The position numbers were made by a program, and so were the translations under genes. Of a DNA stretch of 64,000 bases, positions 13,728-25,934 are shown piece by piece. The stretch is taken from positions 1,153,055,007 through 1,153,119,006 of the forward strand of contig CM062807.1 in assembly GCA_031772625.1 (NCBI GenBank), in the 5' to 3' direction. The stretch is from Pinus tabuliformis (taxonomy: Eukaryota; Streptophyta; Pinopsida; Pinales; Pinaceae). Position 1 is the first letter of the stretch; each line of letters starts with the position of its first letter. The notes beneath the pieces are model-generated. The model did no database searches, was not told where the DNA came from, and was given only the letters and a program-made list of their open reading frames with translations.

Positions 13728-14060
13728 TGTTAGGTCCCTATACTACTAGTGTAACCCCTTACTGTTATTAGTACAACCCCCTTATTATATTGTTGTGCCC
13801 ATATAGTCCCCATATTGTTATTATTGTGCCCCATAGAAGCCCATTATTGTTATTATTGTTCCCTTACATTATTATTGTTATATTGGCTCTGATTATATTA
13901 TGACCCCTTAGAATCATATATATAGAAAGGAGGTCTTGTCATTTGTATCATCCAAGAATTGTTCATTTGTGTAATGAAAAGGAGGTTTCCCCCTCAAAGA
14001 GGCTGAATTCTAAGGCATTGATCTATCTTTTCTATCTTTTTGTGAGCTAGTTTCATAACA
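13728..14060 (+). repeat. 3' LTR of the chromovirus-type element
   Basis: About 94-95% identical by eye to 10681-11012, with the same TG...CA ends and TATA box. Confidence 0.93.
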
Positions 14061-14819
14061 TGAGTCTTCCTCGGGAATTACTGTATATCTCGTCAAGGGA
14101 TTCCTAGGCCCAAAACTCTCATAATTACAACCAGGCTTTACCGCAATCCCACCAAATCACTAGGCCTATACAACCATGGATGCCTCTGGATCTCTCCACC
14201 TAAACCGTGAGAATTTGTCTATCTCAACTTTTCAGCTTTACCGTGTATCCTTCCATTATCGGTCAAAGGATTCGTAAGCCTACGAGGTCTCTGCCCTCTA
14301 GGATTTATCATATATCCTGCCATTACTGGTAAAGGGATTCCTAGGCCCAATCAAGAGTATTCAAAACGAGGCTTTAGCGTATATCCCACCCCGGGATTCC
14401 TAGGCCTTGTGATTAATCCTGAGATCACCCCACTTAGCTTTGAATCCATCCGACAATCCAACTCAACCAAAACAAGAGAACCCCATCACACCATGGCTAT
14501 CCGAAAATGCAAAGGCAAGGCTAAAATACATTGTCACACCTGAAAAAACACATGCCAATGACAACAAGAGAACCAAAACACACTTCCATGTACCATGTTT
14601 GCTCAAAGGAGCAAGGAAATCATACATGCAACTCGATACATGCAAGTATTTATGTTATAGCCACTTGATGTTGTTCTTCCTTGCTTGATCCTTGCTTCCT
14701 ATTGCTTTCTTATCTTTCTTTTTACTTCTTTCCTCCAATGCTAGAGTGCTCCAATAATGTTCTAAGTGTCCAATAGTATGTGAGAGAGAGAGAGAGCTCC
14801 AAAATTGAACTGGAAGGAA

Positions 14820-15127
14820 AAACAAACAAACAAACAAACAAACAAACAAAACAAAACAAACAAACAAAACAAAACAAAACAAAAAACCAAACAAACAAAC
14901 AAAAACAAAACAAAACAACAACACAAAACAAAACAAAAACAACAACAACAACAACAACAACACAAAAGAAAACAAAACAAAACAAACACAAAAAAAAACA
15001 AAACAAAAACAAAACAAAAACAAAAAACAAAACAAAAAAAACAAAAACAAAAAAACAAACAAACAAAAAAACAAAAAAAACAAACAAACAAAAGAAAAAA
15101 AAAAAAAACAAACAAACAAACAAAATA
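14820..15127 (+). repeat. (AAAC)n-rich simple repeat
   Basis: About 300 bp of AAAC, AAAAC and CAA units inside the solo LTR. The related LTR at 36.9-38.9 kb has only a short CT-rich run at the matching place (near 37268-37282), so the tract expanded in this copy. Long frames over it (Lys/Thr/Asn/Gln on one strand, Phe/Cys/Val on the other) are artefacts. Confidence 0.95.
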
Positions 15128-16349
15128 AAACTACAAACTGATCCTCAAAAGACTTTTTATCAATGAGGCCTCTATTTTCTTCATTTTCCATTATTTTCCT
15201 TCATTTTCCTCCTCACATGAAACCTGTGACCTTTCACCCTCCTTTTCTCCTAATTTCCATTATTTTCATAAATAAAATGTCAATTAATGTCTCATTCCTT
15301 TTCCATTGCCTTTTCCAATTTCCTTAGCCATAATAAACCAAATGAACACCCACACTAGGCTGTTTTTACCAACATTCATCTTGGAATAAGTGTCCCATGA
15401 CCTTGGTTATTATTTTTCCTTTCATAACTTTATTATAGGGAATTTTGACTAGGGTTATTACAAAAAAGGTGGACAGATTATTCACTAGTCTTCGTGTCAC
15501 TAAAAAGGTATTTGTCTCTCATCTTTTGTTTGTTGATGATGCTATCATATTTGGTTAGGTTTTGGTGGTTCAACGGAGGAACCTCTCCCAAATCATATTG
15601 AAGTTTTGAGATGCATATTTACTATACATGAACAATATTAAATCAATGATTATATATGCAACTTGCAATCTTAATCAAATTAAAGAAATTTCTAACATAT
15701 CTCAGTTGATATCTCTCCTTTGGACCTGAGTTTCAAAACTATTAGTTTCTTTTTTACACCAAATAGATATCTTATCAGGGATTGGCATTGGATCATTAAT
15801 AAGTTTGAAGATAGGTTATCTAATTGGTCACACAAATGCTTATCAAGCAGTGAAGGGTTGATTCTTGCATAACCGGTATTCAATAATATCTTTGTATACT
15901 GGATTCATTGAAATATGATTTCATAGTTCATCATTAAGAGAATAAATTCCATTATATAGAATTTTCTATCAGATGAAGAAGGGTGATCACAAAATTCATC
16001 TTGTGTGTTAGGAGGATATATCACAGAAAAATGAAGCTGGTGGATGGGGTCTAAACAATTTGGAAATTTTGGATGGACCTTGATGAGTAAGACCTTCTCA
16101 CGTGCTATTTTCAAATCATGCATTTGGAAAGATATTACTTAGGAGAAATATTTAAAAAATGGGTATAACCTCTATTGGATAAAAAAATTGTGTGGGATAT
16201 ACAAAAAATGTTTCTATAAGTTGGTATGGATTCATGAAAAAAATGGTTCATTGGAAATTTAGAGTGTGATCACCATGGAACAAAACCAAAATATCATATT
16301 ATTACATCGAGAGAGGCATTCTACAACCTAGTATGAGGGCGATGTGTGA

Positions 16350-17050
16350 TTTTGTTCATACCCAAAGTGGAGTTGACAAGTGTCTCTTTTAAAATAAAAA
16401 TAAAATACTTTCTAATTAAAGAAGCAATGTCGGCTATAATAAAAAACTAAAAAATGGATATACATATTTAATTAGTTTTAATTAAAAGTATTATAAAACA
16501 TAAAAAATTCAGTTCTCGCTTAGTTCTTGATATTACAATGGAGTTTGGAAGAGATATGTGAATTAACATAGTTTTATATTAATTTTAAAAGGAGGTAAAT
16601 CTTATATTTTCACTTTTGACTATGTGAGGAAGATGTTTATTTTTTTATACATTTTAAAAATAGTAATACAAGTTTTATAAATTATTTGAATATCCATGTT
16701 AATTAATTTATTTCAATGTCAAAATATACACACACACACCATAATAAAATATTTTAATACCTAAGAAGAAGTAGTTATTGAAGTAAAAAAACTTAAGTAT
16801 TTCCTAATAAGAGTAATAATATATAAATGTATAATTCGGTTAATTATTAATATAAAATTGATATGGATCATTTTAAGTATATTATTAACAATAATAAATT
16901 CAACATGGGTCATAAATAAAATATTTCAATACATAGGACTAAGTAATATTGACATATATTTAGAGCACAATGCAACACACTCATGTATGTGGTTCCAAGA
17001 GGAAACAGTGTGTGCTCCCGTCCATAACCTCTGCAACCATGCCTTCATTT
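16350..17050. other. AT-rich spacer without a gene
   Basis: Very AT-rich, with a short CA run near 16728. It lies between the end of one LINE and the start of the next. A trace of a 3' untranslated region is possible, but nothing identifies it. Confidence 0.4.
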
Positions 17051-17179
17051 GAACCCTGATTTTCTCCCTTCATCCCTCTTAGAGATCCCTAAGCCTCGGC
17101 CACAACTAATCCCCATCGACATGACAATACTAGGAGGGGGAGGGGGCGGGGGGGTGTGGCTCCTCTGTCCTTCCTCCCT

Positions 17180-18476
17180 AACCTTTCCAACCTGACATTT
17201 CTGAATCTAGACCCTCTCCAAACCTCCCGCCCTTTTCAAATTTTGATTTACAACACTCTAAAATAGTTGATGCAATCCCTATGGATTCATCAATTGGCCT
17301 GGAGCCAAAACAATATTTAACCCCTAAGAAGAGATATGCAAGCACTTGCATAGTGAAATCATCAGAGATCTCTATAATCCATGTGCCCCCACCAAGGCTT
17401 AATGGAAACATTCAGTTGATGTGAAACCACGCCCTAATATGAAATTTCATTAGGATATGACCCTTTGAAAAAATCCTCCTACACCGAATCGCGCAACAAT
17501 GGAAGCCAAAGTCACACTATGACATCAAACTTGGCTCCAAGGGATTCATCACAATGAATTTTACTCACTAGTAAGACCTGAAAGTAGTCATGGAGGGAGG
17601 CCCCTACTTCATCAACTCAACAAGCCTCTACATGCGATAGTGGATGACCAACTTTGACTCAGATAAAGAATAATTCTCTTGGGCCCCATGTCTAGATCCA
17701 TATGTACTCTCTGCCATATGAGTACTGGGATCTAGAAACACTACAAGACATTGGTAACTAGATTGGAAAATTCATCTGTCTCCCTGAGAAAATTAGATAG
17801 GGATTTTACACCTCTTATGCCCAAATATGTGTCTACATAAAAATCTCTAGATCCCTTCCTGAAGCCATCACCCTAGATTCAGAAGACAATGATTGGTTCT
17901 AGATCCTATACTATGAACATGTCCCATTCAGATGTCAAAAATGCCACCAGCATGGGCACCTCTTTAGGGATTGTCTTGTGAATAACCCTAAGCCATATAC
18001 AAAAAAATCCAACTCAACAAATGTGGAGGGATTCAAAAATTTCTCCTCCAAACGACACCATCAAGAAATCTAGCACCTTTGCAGCTTCCAAACAACACAT
18101 GACTAGCAACAACATTGAGGTGCCTGGGGCATTTCCAAAGGACCCCTCAAAACAACCACATGAACAAACAAAGGAAATCACATCTAAGAAATTAGAGCAA
18201 CACAACACTGAGAGCAAGGGAAAAGAGCCAATCGATGTTGTCATTCTAGACCAATAATACATTCCATAGCAAGAAGCAAACATCCTTATGGCCACGGATG
18301 AGAACTTTACTAATCTGGGAAGTTTAGATTTGATGGCCTTGGAAGATGCCTTCCACAAGAATGTCATGAACACTGTCCCACCAAAAAATATCCACCTCCT
18401 GGCTATCACCCTCCAAAATTCCAAAGCCAAAATGCAATTAGGAGTTCAAACCATCACCACCAAAGATGGAAAGTAA
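17180..18476 (+). pseudogene. LINE ORF1: DUF4283-like domain with CCHC knuckle
   Basis: The N-terminal part reads in one frame from about 17233 (DAIPMDSSIGLEPKQYLTPK) and the rest continues in other frames with several stops. A YSLPYEYWDLETLQDIGN motif near 17710-17760 and EHVPFRCQKCHQHGHLFRDC near 17915-17974 are hallmarks of plant LINE ORF1: a DUF4283-type domain followed by a C-x2-C-x4-H-x4-C zinc knuckle. In the family ORF1 binds LINE RNA. The tail to 18476 is polar and rich in Lys, Ser and Thr, as usual. At least one frameshift separates the N-terminal part (frame 1) from the knuckle (frame 2). Confidence 0.8.
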
Positions 18477-18610
18477 AGCAAGAAAGACTTCAAGAAAAGA
18501 GGACAGAAATTAGCCCTCTAGAGATTGGATAGCCTAGGACGAAAGTTGGTCGACTCGTGTAAATATAAGAAAATATCTGATATCTACTCTTCTCAAACGA
18601 TCGTTCTCCC

Positions 18611-19310
18611 ATGAATATCATCTCCTAGAACATATGAGGTCTGAATAGCCCCTCCAGGCAATGTATTCATTGCTAGAAGATCCAACAGGGTCTCTCGACA
18701 ATCTTGCTAATCCAAGAAACAAATTGCTCCAACAAAAAGTTTGAATTCATAATGGAAAAATTATGGAAGTGAGCTTGAAGCATGGTGGTGGATGCAAAAG
18801 GAGATTCAAGTGGCTTAGGGATTTCCTAAGACCCTTCTCAAATAGGTATGGAATTATTGCCCCCAAATTCCTCTATCCTCACGATATTTTTTCACTTGTT
18901 AGGCACATATCTACATGGATTTATATCTAATGTATATGGAGCTCAAGCTACATCCAAAAAACAAGACATGCTTTGACACCTTCACTCCTTGAAGGACTAG
19001 ATAGAACCCCATAAATGGATCATAGGCAGAGATTTCAACATCATCACCTCTCTGAGAGAAAAAAAAGGGAGGCAAAAGGCATCCAGAGCCAAAATATGAA
19101 GACCTTAGGAACTTCATAGACGAAACAAGCATGGTGGAAATGAAGATAAAAAATGGCCTCTTCACTTAGAATAACAAAAGAGGAGGTTCAACACATATTT
19201 CCTCTCATATGGATTGCTTCTTAGCCGTAGAAAAACTCATCACAGAAGTTCATGATCTCTTTGTGGAGATTCTTCCCTCATCAGGATCAGACCACTAACC
19301 CATCTCTGTC
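18611..19310 (+). pseudogene. LINE ORF2, AP-endonuclease-like domain
   Basis: Starts with MNIIS, one stop codon, NI, one stop, GLNSPSRQ, which corresponds to the family motif SWNIRGLN. LIQETN near 18705 carries the catalytic Glu of this family, and IIGRDFNIITSLREKKG near 19018-19070 is the GDFN motif (here GRDFN). Several stop codons show that it is dead. In LINEs this domain nicks target DNA to start target-primed reverse transcription. Confidence 0.75.
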
Positions 19311-20186
19311 TAGGAGAAATTTCGTTAAGCCCCTCAAGTCTCCTTTCCATTTTGAACAATTATGGCTCTCAAATCCCACTCTCATCAATAAAATTAAAAT
19401 CTGGTGGAAGGGATGAACAATTTTATAGGATCTAAAATGTATGTCTTCCAACATATTCTCAATCAGATCAACATCCTCCTCAAAAAATGGAAGGAAATTT
19501 TTTTCAATACGTTCCATGAAAGTCATGACGTAGAAAAGGAAATTTCCACCCTTCAACAACATATTAATCTAAATGGTCGCACTGAGGAATTTGAAGGAAA
19601 GGAAGCAAATTTCACCAAACAACTGGAGATGCGCTACAAACAGGAGTAAATCTACTAGAAGAAACAATCACAGATTGATTGGCTCAAAGAGGGGAAATGA
19701 AACACCTCATTTTTCCAAAGATCAACAATTCAGCATAGGGTAGTGAATGACATTAACTCTCTTCATAATTTTCCGACTTGGTAGACTATTTTTTCAGATA
19801 TACTACAAGATCCTCAACCACATTTCAAAGCATCCATAAACCATATCACAACAAACATCCCCAAATTATTTATTGACTATCAAGAAACAACTCTTATCTG
19901 GCCTATCTTAGAAATGAATATTATGGAGGCTCTCAACCAGATGGAAGAAGTCAAGGCTCTATGGATTCACAATCACCTTCTTTAAACAATGTTGGCACTT
20001 CCTCCATAGAGAAATCCACACAATTGTTGAAGAATCAAGGAGCAACAAAACCATCCTACCATCCTTCAATGCCAACTTCCAAGCTTTGGTACCCAAGGAG
20101 GACAGTGCAACATCTCTAGGTAAATACCATCCATAGCCCTATGCAAGATTATTTACAAAATCATCGCTAAAGTCATAGCTAACTAT

Positions 20187-20894
20187 TTGAAGCCCATTCC
20201 TCCCTCCCTCATATCCCCTGACCAATCTGGCTACGTGGAAGGCAGAAATATCCTCAATGACATAATCCTAGCTCATGATGCCATCCATTCTCTCAAAAAT
20301 ATCAAGAAGCTTGGAATGATCATAAAGTTAGATAGTTCTAAGGCCTTTGACAAGCTCAATTGGGATTACATCGAAAGCATTCTACTAGCTTTCAAATTAT
20401 GCACCCATTATACTCAATGGATCATGTCCCTAATATCCACAACCTTCTTCTCTATCCTTGTCAATGATTCTACCTCTAACACCTTCCAATCCTCAAGAGG
20501 CATTAGACAGGGGGATCCTCTCTCCCCCTTTCTCTTTATTCTCATGGTGGAAGTTCTTGGCAGAGCCATTAAAATTTCTCTTCAGAAAGGCTCGATCAAA
20601 TGTCTCACCCTTCATGACAACTTCACCATTTCTCACTAGAAATTTGTGGATGACACCCTCCTATTTAACCACCCCTCTATTCTTGAAGCCAAGGAAGTCC
20701 AAGCCATCCTCGGCCTCTTTCTAGAAGCCTCTAGCACCTCCATTAATATGGACAAGTCCCAAATTTTCTTTTTCAATACCACTCCCATCACCCAGAGGAA
20801 TATCAAGCTTATCCTTGGATTATTCTTAGCTTCCCTCCCTTCAAAATATCTAGGAGCCCCTCTCACTAACTCTTCCATAAAGCACTCTTCCTAG
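20187..20894 (+). pseudogene. LINE ORF2, reverse transcriptase domain
   Basis: The 150-residue frame 20187-20639 holds ISPDQSGYVEGRNILND, then MIIKLDSSKAFDKLNWDYI (palm motif with the first Asp), then GIRQGDPLSPFLFILMVEVL. A TAG codon at 20637-20639 is followed in the same frame by KFVDDTLLF, the catalytic FVDD box (YADD in most RTs), and KYLGAPL near 20850. Order and spacing fit the L1-clade RT. Apart from the stop this is the best preserved part of the element. Confidence 0.88.
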
Positions 20895-21639
20895 AGAGAA
20901 AACCTTGATAAGATCAATCATTGGACCTATAAATCCTTGAATATTGCAAGTCGATTGGTCATCCTAAAATCTAGTTTGCAATCCATGCCCACTTATATTT
21001 TCTTACTCTTAACAGCTCCCAAATGGGTTCTCAAAAGCATCAAAAATATCCAAAGAACATTATTCTAGCGAGGAGTAGACTTAAAGTATAAATTTCCCAT
21101 CGTAAAATTGGAGAAGCTTTGCCTCCCAAAATAAAAAGGGGGCTAGGTGTGCATGACCCAAAATCATCCAATAAGGTCCTTGGTACCAAAATATGGTGGA
21201 AATTGATGAAATACAAAACAAAACCATGGGCCCACTTATGACACATAAAATATGTAGGGGACACCTCAAAATAGGATCTCATTCATCTTTCAATTCAACC
21301 TCAAGGATCCCTCATTTGGAACTTTTCTTGTCTCAATAGATCCTTGGTTCAAACACGCTACTTTTGTGAAATTCATGATGGTAAATAGCTAGATTCTAGA
21401 ATGATTCCTGGAATAAAATTCCAATATTAATTAATACCCTCTCAATCCCCCTCAGTCAATATTCTACCCAAAGCATAGGCCACAACATGGTCCATAAGTA
21501 CTGGACCAACAATAGGAGTAATGGTGTTCGCACATGGAATCAAAACATCCTATGTGAGGAGCAATATTCAAAGCATAACATAACTTCCCTACAATAGGCT
21601 CTACGTCAAAGAAGTATAGGATATAAATTGGGGCTATAC

Positions 21640-22779
21640 ATCCTTTGTTGGGGCTATAACAAACTAGGAAAGTTCCTGGTCAAGGAGTCATACCAACTCC
21701 TAACCCAGGACAAAACTCCTAATTCCGACCCTTTGTGGAAAGAGATATGACACATGAACAACTTACCTAAAGTAAAAAATTTTACCTAGATTCTTACCAA
21801 ACTCAAAAATTTCACATGGGATAATATTGCCAAAAGAGGTTTTCAAGGCCCCTCCTTGGGTTACATGTGCAGAACTCAACAAGAGACCATAAATCACCTT
21901 TATGACTCTTGCACCTTTTCCAATAGCTTATAGAGAAAAATCGAGCATGGCTTCCAAGGATATAATCGAGAGGGAGGAAACATCACCCAATCTATTAAGC
22001 ACTACGCCAAAATTACATTCCTCAATCCCATCCTCAATAGTCTTTGGTCCATTTCTTTGAGCCTCCTAAACTAGGAAAACTGGAAAAAGAGGAATCAAAG
22101 AATTTTCAACATGCAAAAAACCTTGTAACAGTACTCGGTATATCTTCCATAAGCACCTTAAGGAATCCATAGCCCTCACCAAATGGTATGCTAAATACTT
22201 CCAATCCCCACCATCAAATTAAGTGATTTGTGCATGGTGAAACCTCAAGATCCCAAAGATTCGGGATTCATCCTCTACAAGCAGCACCAAAGTATCCCAT
22301 CCTAATACGTAGAAGCTGCCACCTCTCAATCACTTCAATCTTAACTTTGATGGAGCTTCCAAAGGCAACCTTGATGATGCCAGCATTGGAGGGGCCATCC
22401 ATGATCACAAATGGGTGATTCTCCAAATCTACAAGGGGTACATTGGATAAGGCAAAAAGAACACAGTTGAACTGGAGGCGTTAATCAAAGGTCTACACAT
22501 AACAAAATTCCACCGCTTCTTCCCCTTAATAGCTGAAGGGGACTCAAGAATAATTATACATCAACTCACTGGTTCCTCAATGATACGACTATGTCCAAAT
22601 GCTCAGTTAGATGGAGATTAAGCCACAACATGCAACAACTAGCATCTCTTCTAGCCCAACAAGAGGTCGCCATTTTCACCCACACCAAGCGAAAGGCCAA
22701 CTCTTTGGCAGATTTATTAGATAACAAGGGAGTGGAAGACATGAGAAATGCGAGGAATAACCTTTGTCCTCCTTTTTAA
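21640..22779 (+). pseudogene. LINE ORF2 C-terminus: zinc-binding and RNase H domains
   Basis: Sequence near 21655-21930 has the plant zf-RVT pattern (KFLVKESYQLL, then PKVKNF, then KRGFQGPS and a Cys/His region with MCRTQQETINHLYDSC). From about 22338 the frame reads NFDGASKGN, the first Asp motif of RNase H, followed by VELEALIKGL and EGDSRIIIHQL, and closes with HTKRKANSLADLL and a stop at 22777-22779. Frames change several times. RNase H at the end of ORF2 is found in a subset of plant L1 elements. Confidence 0.78.
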
Positions 22780-22789
22780 TTGATGTTTG

Positions 22790-23278
22790 GTCCTCTAACT
22801 GTAATCTCATTATTGTTAAGGACCTTTCCCACCTAGATTTGAATGCTCTTTAGTCATTTAAGCCTATACACTTGCCCATATTTAGGCACAAATTCATTCA
22901 CCATATGGAAGAATTACCCCATGGCTTATTTATCCATGCATCCTCAATCCTTTAATTATTGTCCTCCTCTACATCCTCACACATTTTTTACATTTCACTC
23001 TCCTCTCAACTTTGCAACCATTCTTTCTCTACTCCCTTAGTCTTTATTCTCTCTATGCCTCACCAAGCTCCTTTGCCTCCCATTATGTACACATGGTCCG
23101 ACAAAGAGTTCGTGTTTGTTGGGGTGCTAAAGGGCGAGGGCAGGGTCGCCCTCAAACTTCTCCTGTGCTGGAAGAAAACTTGGAGCTCTATGATTGTGAT
23201 ATCCCTAAGCACATCAAGTAGCATCTCACAGTTAGCAAGCAACATAAATTTGTCAGATTGGAAACATGCTTTGGGCGG
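22790..23278 (+). other. Unassigned, coding-like sequence cut by the large LTR element
   Basis: A CT-rich leader-like stretch is followed by a frame beginning at ATG 23093 (MVRQRVRVCWGAKGRGQGRP, then a segment ending YDCDIPKHIK, stop at 23219-23221) and further protein-like sequence up to the insertion point at 23278. The sequence resumes at 36425. I do not recognise the protein; it may be a host gene fragment or the start of another repeat. Confidence 0.3.
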
Positions 23279-25471
23279 TGTTGTAGTGGCTACAACCACC
23301 CTCCAAAATTTTTCCTTAGCCTGTTTTGGAGCCTCCCTACCAACCCTCACAGTAGCTTGCCTTGCTTCGTTAAGTCCTCAAGCTTCAGTGTCTTTCTTGC
23401 TCAAAAGCGGCTTGTCAATCATAGTTTATCTCTTCCCTTCACATGCTGCTCACTCGGACTTGGTCCAGCCGCAGGCTAAGAAAATTCCCCTTGAAAATTG
23501 TGCATTTCTGGAGGGAAACCAGCCTTCCCTCCATAAATTGCACAATCCTCTTTGACAACCTACTGGGCTCCAGGATTGCGCAATCCTGCCAGCCAACCCT
23601 CCCAGCAAGATTTACGCAAATTTTCCCAGCAGCAGGCTGTTCATCCCAAGATTTGCGCAAATATGGGCAACAATCAGCTGCTCTGCCCAGAAGTTGCGCA
23701 AATCTCCTGGGAAGCCAACCCAACTCCTAGCCAGAAATGCACATTTTCTCCAACAGTTGAGCAGTCGCTTGCATGTGCAACTAAGTTGACCGGCTCCCTC
23801 CAGGACCGAGAAAAACAGGCTTGCATGCATAGGTTGCCTCTCCCAAGGGATCATGCAAAGGCATCCCTTGTCTCAGGGATCTATGTTTAGCAGTTGGAGG
23901 TTACATGTAAGGAGCAATTCAGAAACCTCCCACCAAGTGTCGCTTCCCCTAGAGTTGTGGCATGCGCGTCACAACCTCGGTGTTATCAAAACTCATCAAC
24001 TGGACGCTATAGAGCTCATTCCTCACATCAACCTTGTAGCTCTGACATTCCACGTCACATCTAGGAGCAGTCGGCACATTCAACTCAGTTGTTTTCGGGT
24101 AAGCCCACTTCCCATGCCTTGTGTTGCATTTCAGTCATTTTTTAGGTTTTTGCTTGTATGAGTATTGTTTGCTTGATTTCTTTGAATGCTTGCTGTCATT
24201 TACATGTATACTAGCCTGTTCTAGCTTTGTTTTAGTTTTCGTTGCTATCACATGCATGAAACTGTTTTTCATGGACATTCGCCCAACTGGCGAACTACCT
24301 CACCCACATGCATGTTGATCTATTTGTTGAATCTTTCATTCATGATTTTCATGCACTATTAATCACTTATGGTATCACTTAGTGTTGCCATCCATTCATT
24401 GAATTATGTGCTTTTAGTTTCTCGTCAGTGAGTCAGGCCAACCTTGGCCAGAGTGCTACCTTAACCAAGGCTGCATTGCACAATCTGGGAAAGGAAGACT
24501 CACCTTCCTCTCCAAATTTGTGCATTCCTGCCCAGCACTGGACTCCAGGACTGTTTTGTTCATTTTTGGAGGACAATGGCTACTTGGCCTAAGAAATTGA
24601 GCAAATCTATCCCTGGGCCAGCAGTCCTTCCCAAATGGAATTACGCATTGTGAAATCCCAGTAGTCAGTAGCCAGACTGGATGGTGCATTGTGTAGTTCC
24701 AGTAGTCATTCAGTCTCCCAGCAGCTCGAACTGTGCCTTGTGCAGTCTTGGCAGTTCGTCTCCCAACCTCCTAGTTGAAAGTGCACAACCTTCATGATCA
24801 TTCACCCAGGTATGTTGCAAATCAGTTCTCATGTTCATTTTGGTCTTCAACTGACAGATTTATTTCTATGAGTGTTGCCATGTCTCCAAGTATCACAGGT
24901 GTTCATCTACCTCTCAGCAACATAGGTACAATGGTTTCCAAGAGAGTAGAGATGAAGACACCATTCAGAGCATGCTTGGGGATGCATTCGATCAAGTATC
25001 CATGGGCTTACCTACTCATCAAGACATCAAGTTGTTCATGTACAAGGACATCAAGCAACAACATCACAAAAAGCAGCTGAAGGCAGCATATGAAAGGTAG
25101 CAAATGCAGCGAACGCAGTGAATGTAGTGAATGCAAGAGGAAGGTTGTTGACAACATAAAGGTGAAGAAAAATTGCAAGATCCAGCAGATCCATTGATAA
25201 TGAAAGAAACTTTGGAGACTAAGGCTATGAAGTGATGGCGCGACATGAAGATCGCATGAAGGAAGAAGATGGAAAAAAGAAGGAGTTGCATGTGCTGAAG
25301 CAACAACTCAAGAAGAACATGAAGTTGCACAGATAGTCCAATGAGCTGCAGCAGGAACCAGAAAAATAGTGGGCGCAACATGCACTTGCAGATGAAACTA
25401 TGTTATTATGAGTTACGGATCCATCCTAGCAGCTGAGACAGATCAAACATGGTGAGAAATGTTGTTTATCG

Positions 25472-25934
25472 TGTTGGGTTGTGATATATTCTTCCCACAA
25501 CTAGCCCACATAGTTAACTAGGGGTTAGAGGGGGGGAGATCACATGGGATTTGAGGCATACCCATAACCCCACTTTATGGGGTCTAGGGCAGTGCCCCAG
25601 AAAACTTTGGTTTTGGACCCTATGTTAGGATGGGCAGACCCACCTATGGTTTTGTGCCTGATTTTCCCACATTTTTTTTGGACGTGATGGTTTTCGATCC
25701 ATGGTATTGGACACGATGGTTTTCGGTCCATGGTATTGAATGCTTCGGCATGTATAAATATGTATTATAACATTGAAAGGAATATAATGAAAAATCAAGC
25801 TGGTAGTCCCAGTTTTGGGATCTAGGGGAAAATCTCTGTGTATATGTGTTTTATGTGTTCTGCTCTCGCATTATTTATTTCCTGTGTTTTAGAATTCCTA
25901 TGCAGGTAATTTATTTACAGGGTTAAAAACTACA
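25472..25934 (+). mobile_element. Solo LTR (copia-like) inside the 5' LTR
   Basis: Begins TGTTGGGTTGTG and ends AAAACTACA; flanked by TATCG (25467-25471) and TATTG (25935-25939). The partner LTR has the uninterrupted site TATCG-CATGC near 34956-34965. Inside are TATAAATATG near 25752, an inverted GGGG...GCCCC pair near 25580-25606 and a 29-30-bp tandem duplication near 25680-25739. The inverted CCCC motif and TATA layout are like plant copia LTRs; the lineage is not certain. Confidence 0.85.

Larger units (their letters stand above)
10681..14060 (+). mobile_element. Small chromovirus-type Ty3/gypsy element, broken
   Basis: Two LTRs of about 332 bp (10681-11012 and 13728-14060) begin TGTTAGGTCC and end CATAACA and differ at about 18 positions (roughly 5-6%). 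A primer site TGGCATCAGAGC (11015-11026), close to the initiator-Met tRNA type, follows the first LTR, and a purine-rich tract (13711-13725) precedes the second. Gag, a zinc knuckle, protease, the start of RT and a C-terminal chromodomain-like segment are recognisable; most of pol is not. Flanks TAGGT and TGAGT are a decayed target duplication; the related LTR at 37.9 kb shows the uninterrupted site. The element is a fossil with several breaks. Confidence 0.9.
9728..15462 (-). mobile_element. Solo LTR of a Ty3/gypsy element, carrying a nested element
   Basis: The plus strand reads TGTAACAACC at 9728 and ends GGGTTATTACA at 15462. It is flanked by AAAAA on both sides (9723-9727 and 15463-15467), a 5-bp target duplication. 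The sequence is the reverse complement of the 5' LTR at 36928-38905, by eye over its whole length, so the families match. No gypsy coding sequence adjoins either end: both flanks are LINE RT sequence that lines up across the insertion. About 3.4 kb of its length is the nested element 10681-14060 and about 0.3 kb an (AAAC)-rich run. Confidence 0.85.
8430..16350 (+). mobile_element. LINE (plant L1 type), partial, split by a solo LTR
   Basis: Two pieces, about 8430-9727 and 15468-16350, belong to one LINE ORF2. The first piece carries the linker typical of plant L1 proteins (SRAIWIATGDKKMKLVHHFA, near 8766-8825), the KCSGLDGWT-like motif near 9085, the RT palm motif LKLDLHKSYDFVD near 9470-9510 and the LSPLLFILVIDGL motif near 9665-9706. 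The second piece resumes with FVDDAIIFG near 15531, the RT catalytic block, and later a GGWG-L motif near 16040. Many stops and frame changes are present, so it is dead. No endonuclease, RNase H or poly(A) tail was found; the ends are estimates. Confidence 0.75.
17050..22790 (+). mobile_element. LINE (plant L1 type), nearly full length, decayed
   Basis: ORF1 (about 17180-18476), endonuclease (about 18611-19310), reverse transcriptase (about 20170-20890), a zinc-binding domain (about 21650-21930) and RNase H (about 22330-22779) follow in the normal order of plant L1 elements with RNase H. Stops and frame changes occur in every domain. Neither a clear poly(A) tail nor a target duplication was found, so the ends are approximate. 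Confidence 0.88.

Noticed and set aside
14655-15191. Long frames over the AAAC tract, up to 178 residues of Phe/Cys/Val/Leu or Lys/Thr/Asn/Gln
   Set aside because: Pure low-complexity translation of a simple repeat, open in several frames on both strands; no gene.
22959-24161. Plus-strand frames of about 100-200 residues at the start of the large LTR
   Set aside because: They run across the LTR boundary at 23279 and are not kept open in the partner LTR.
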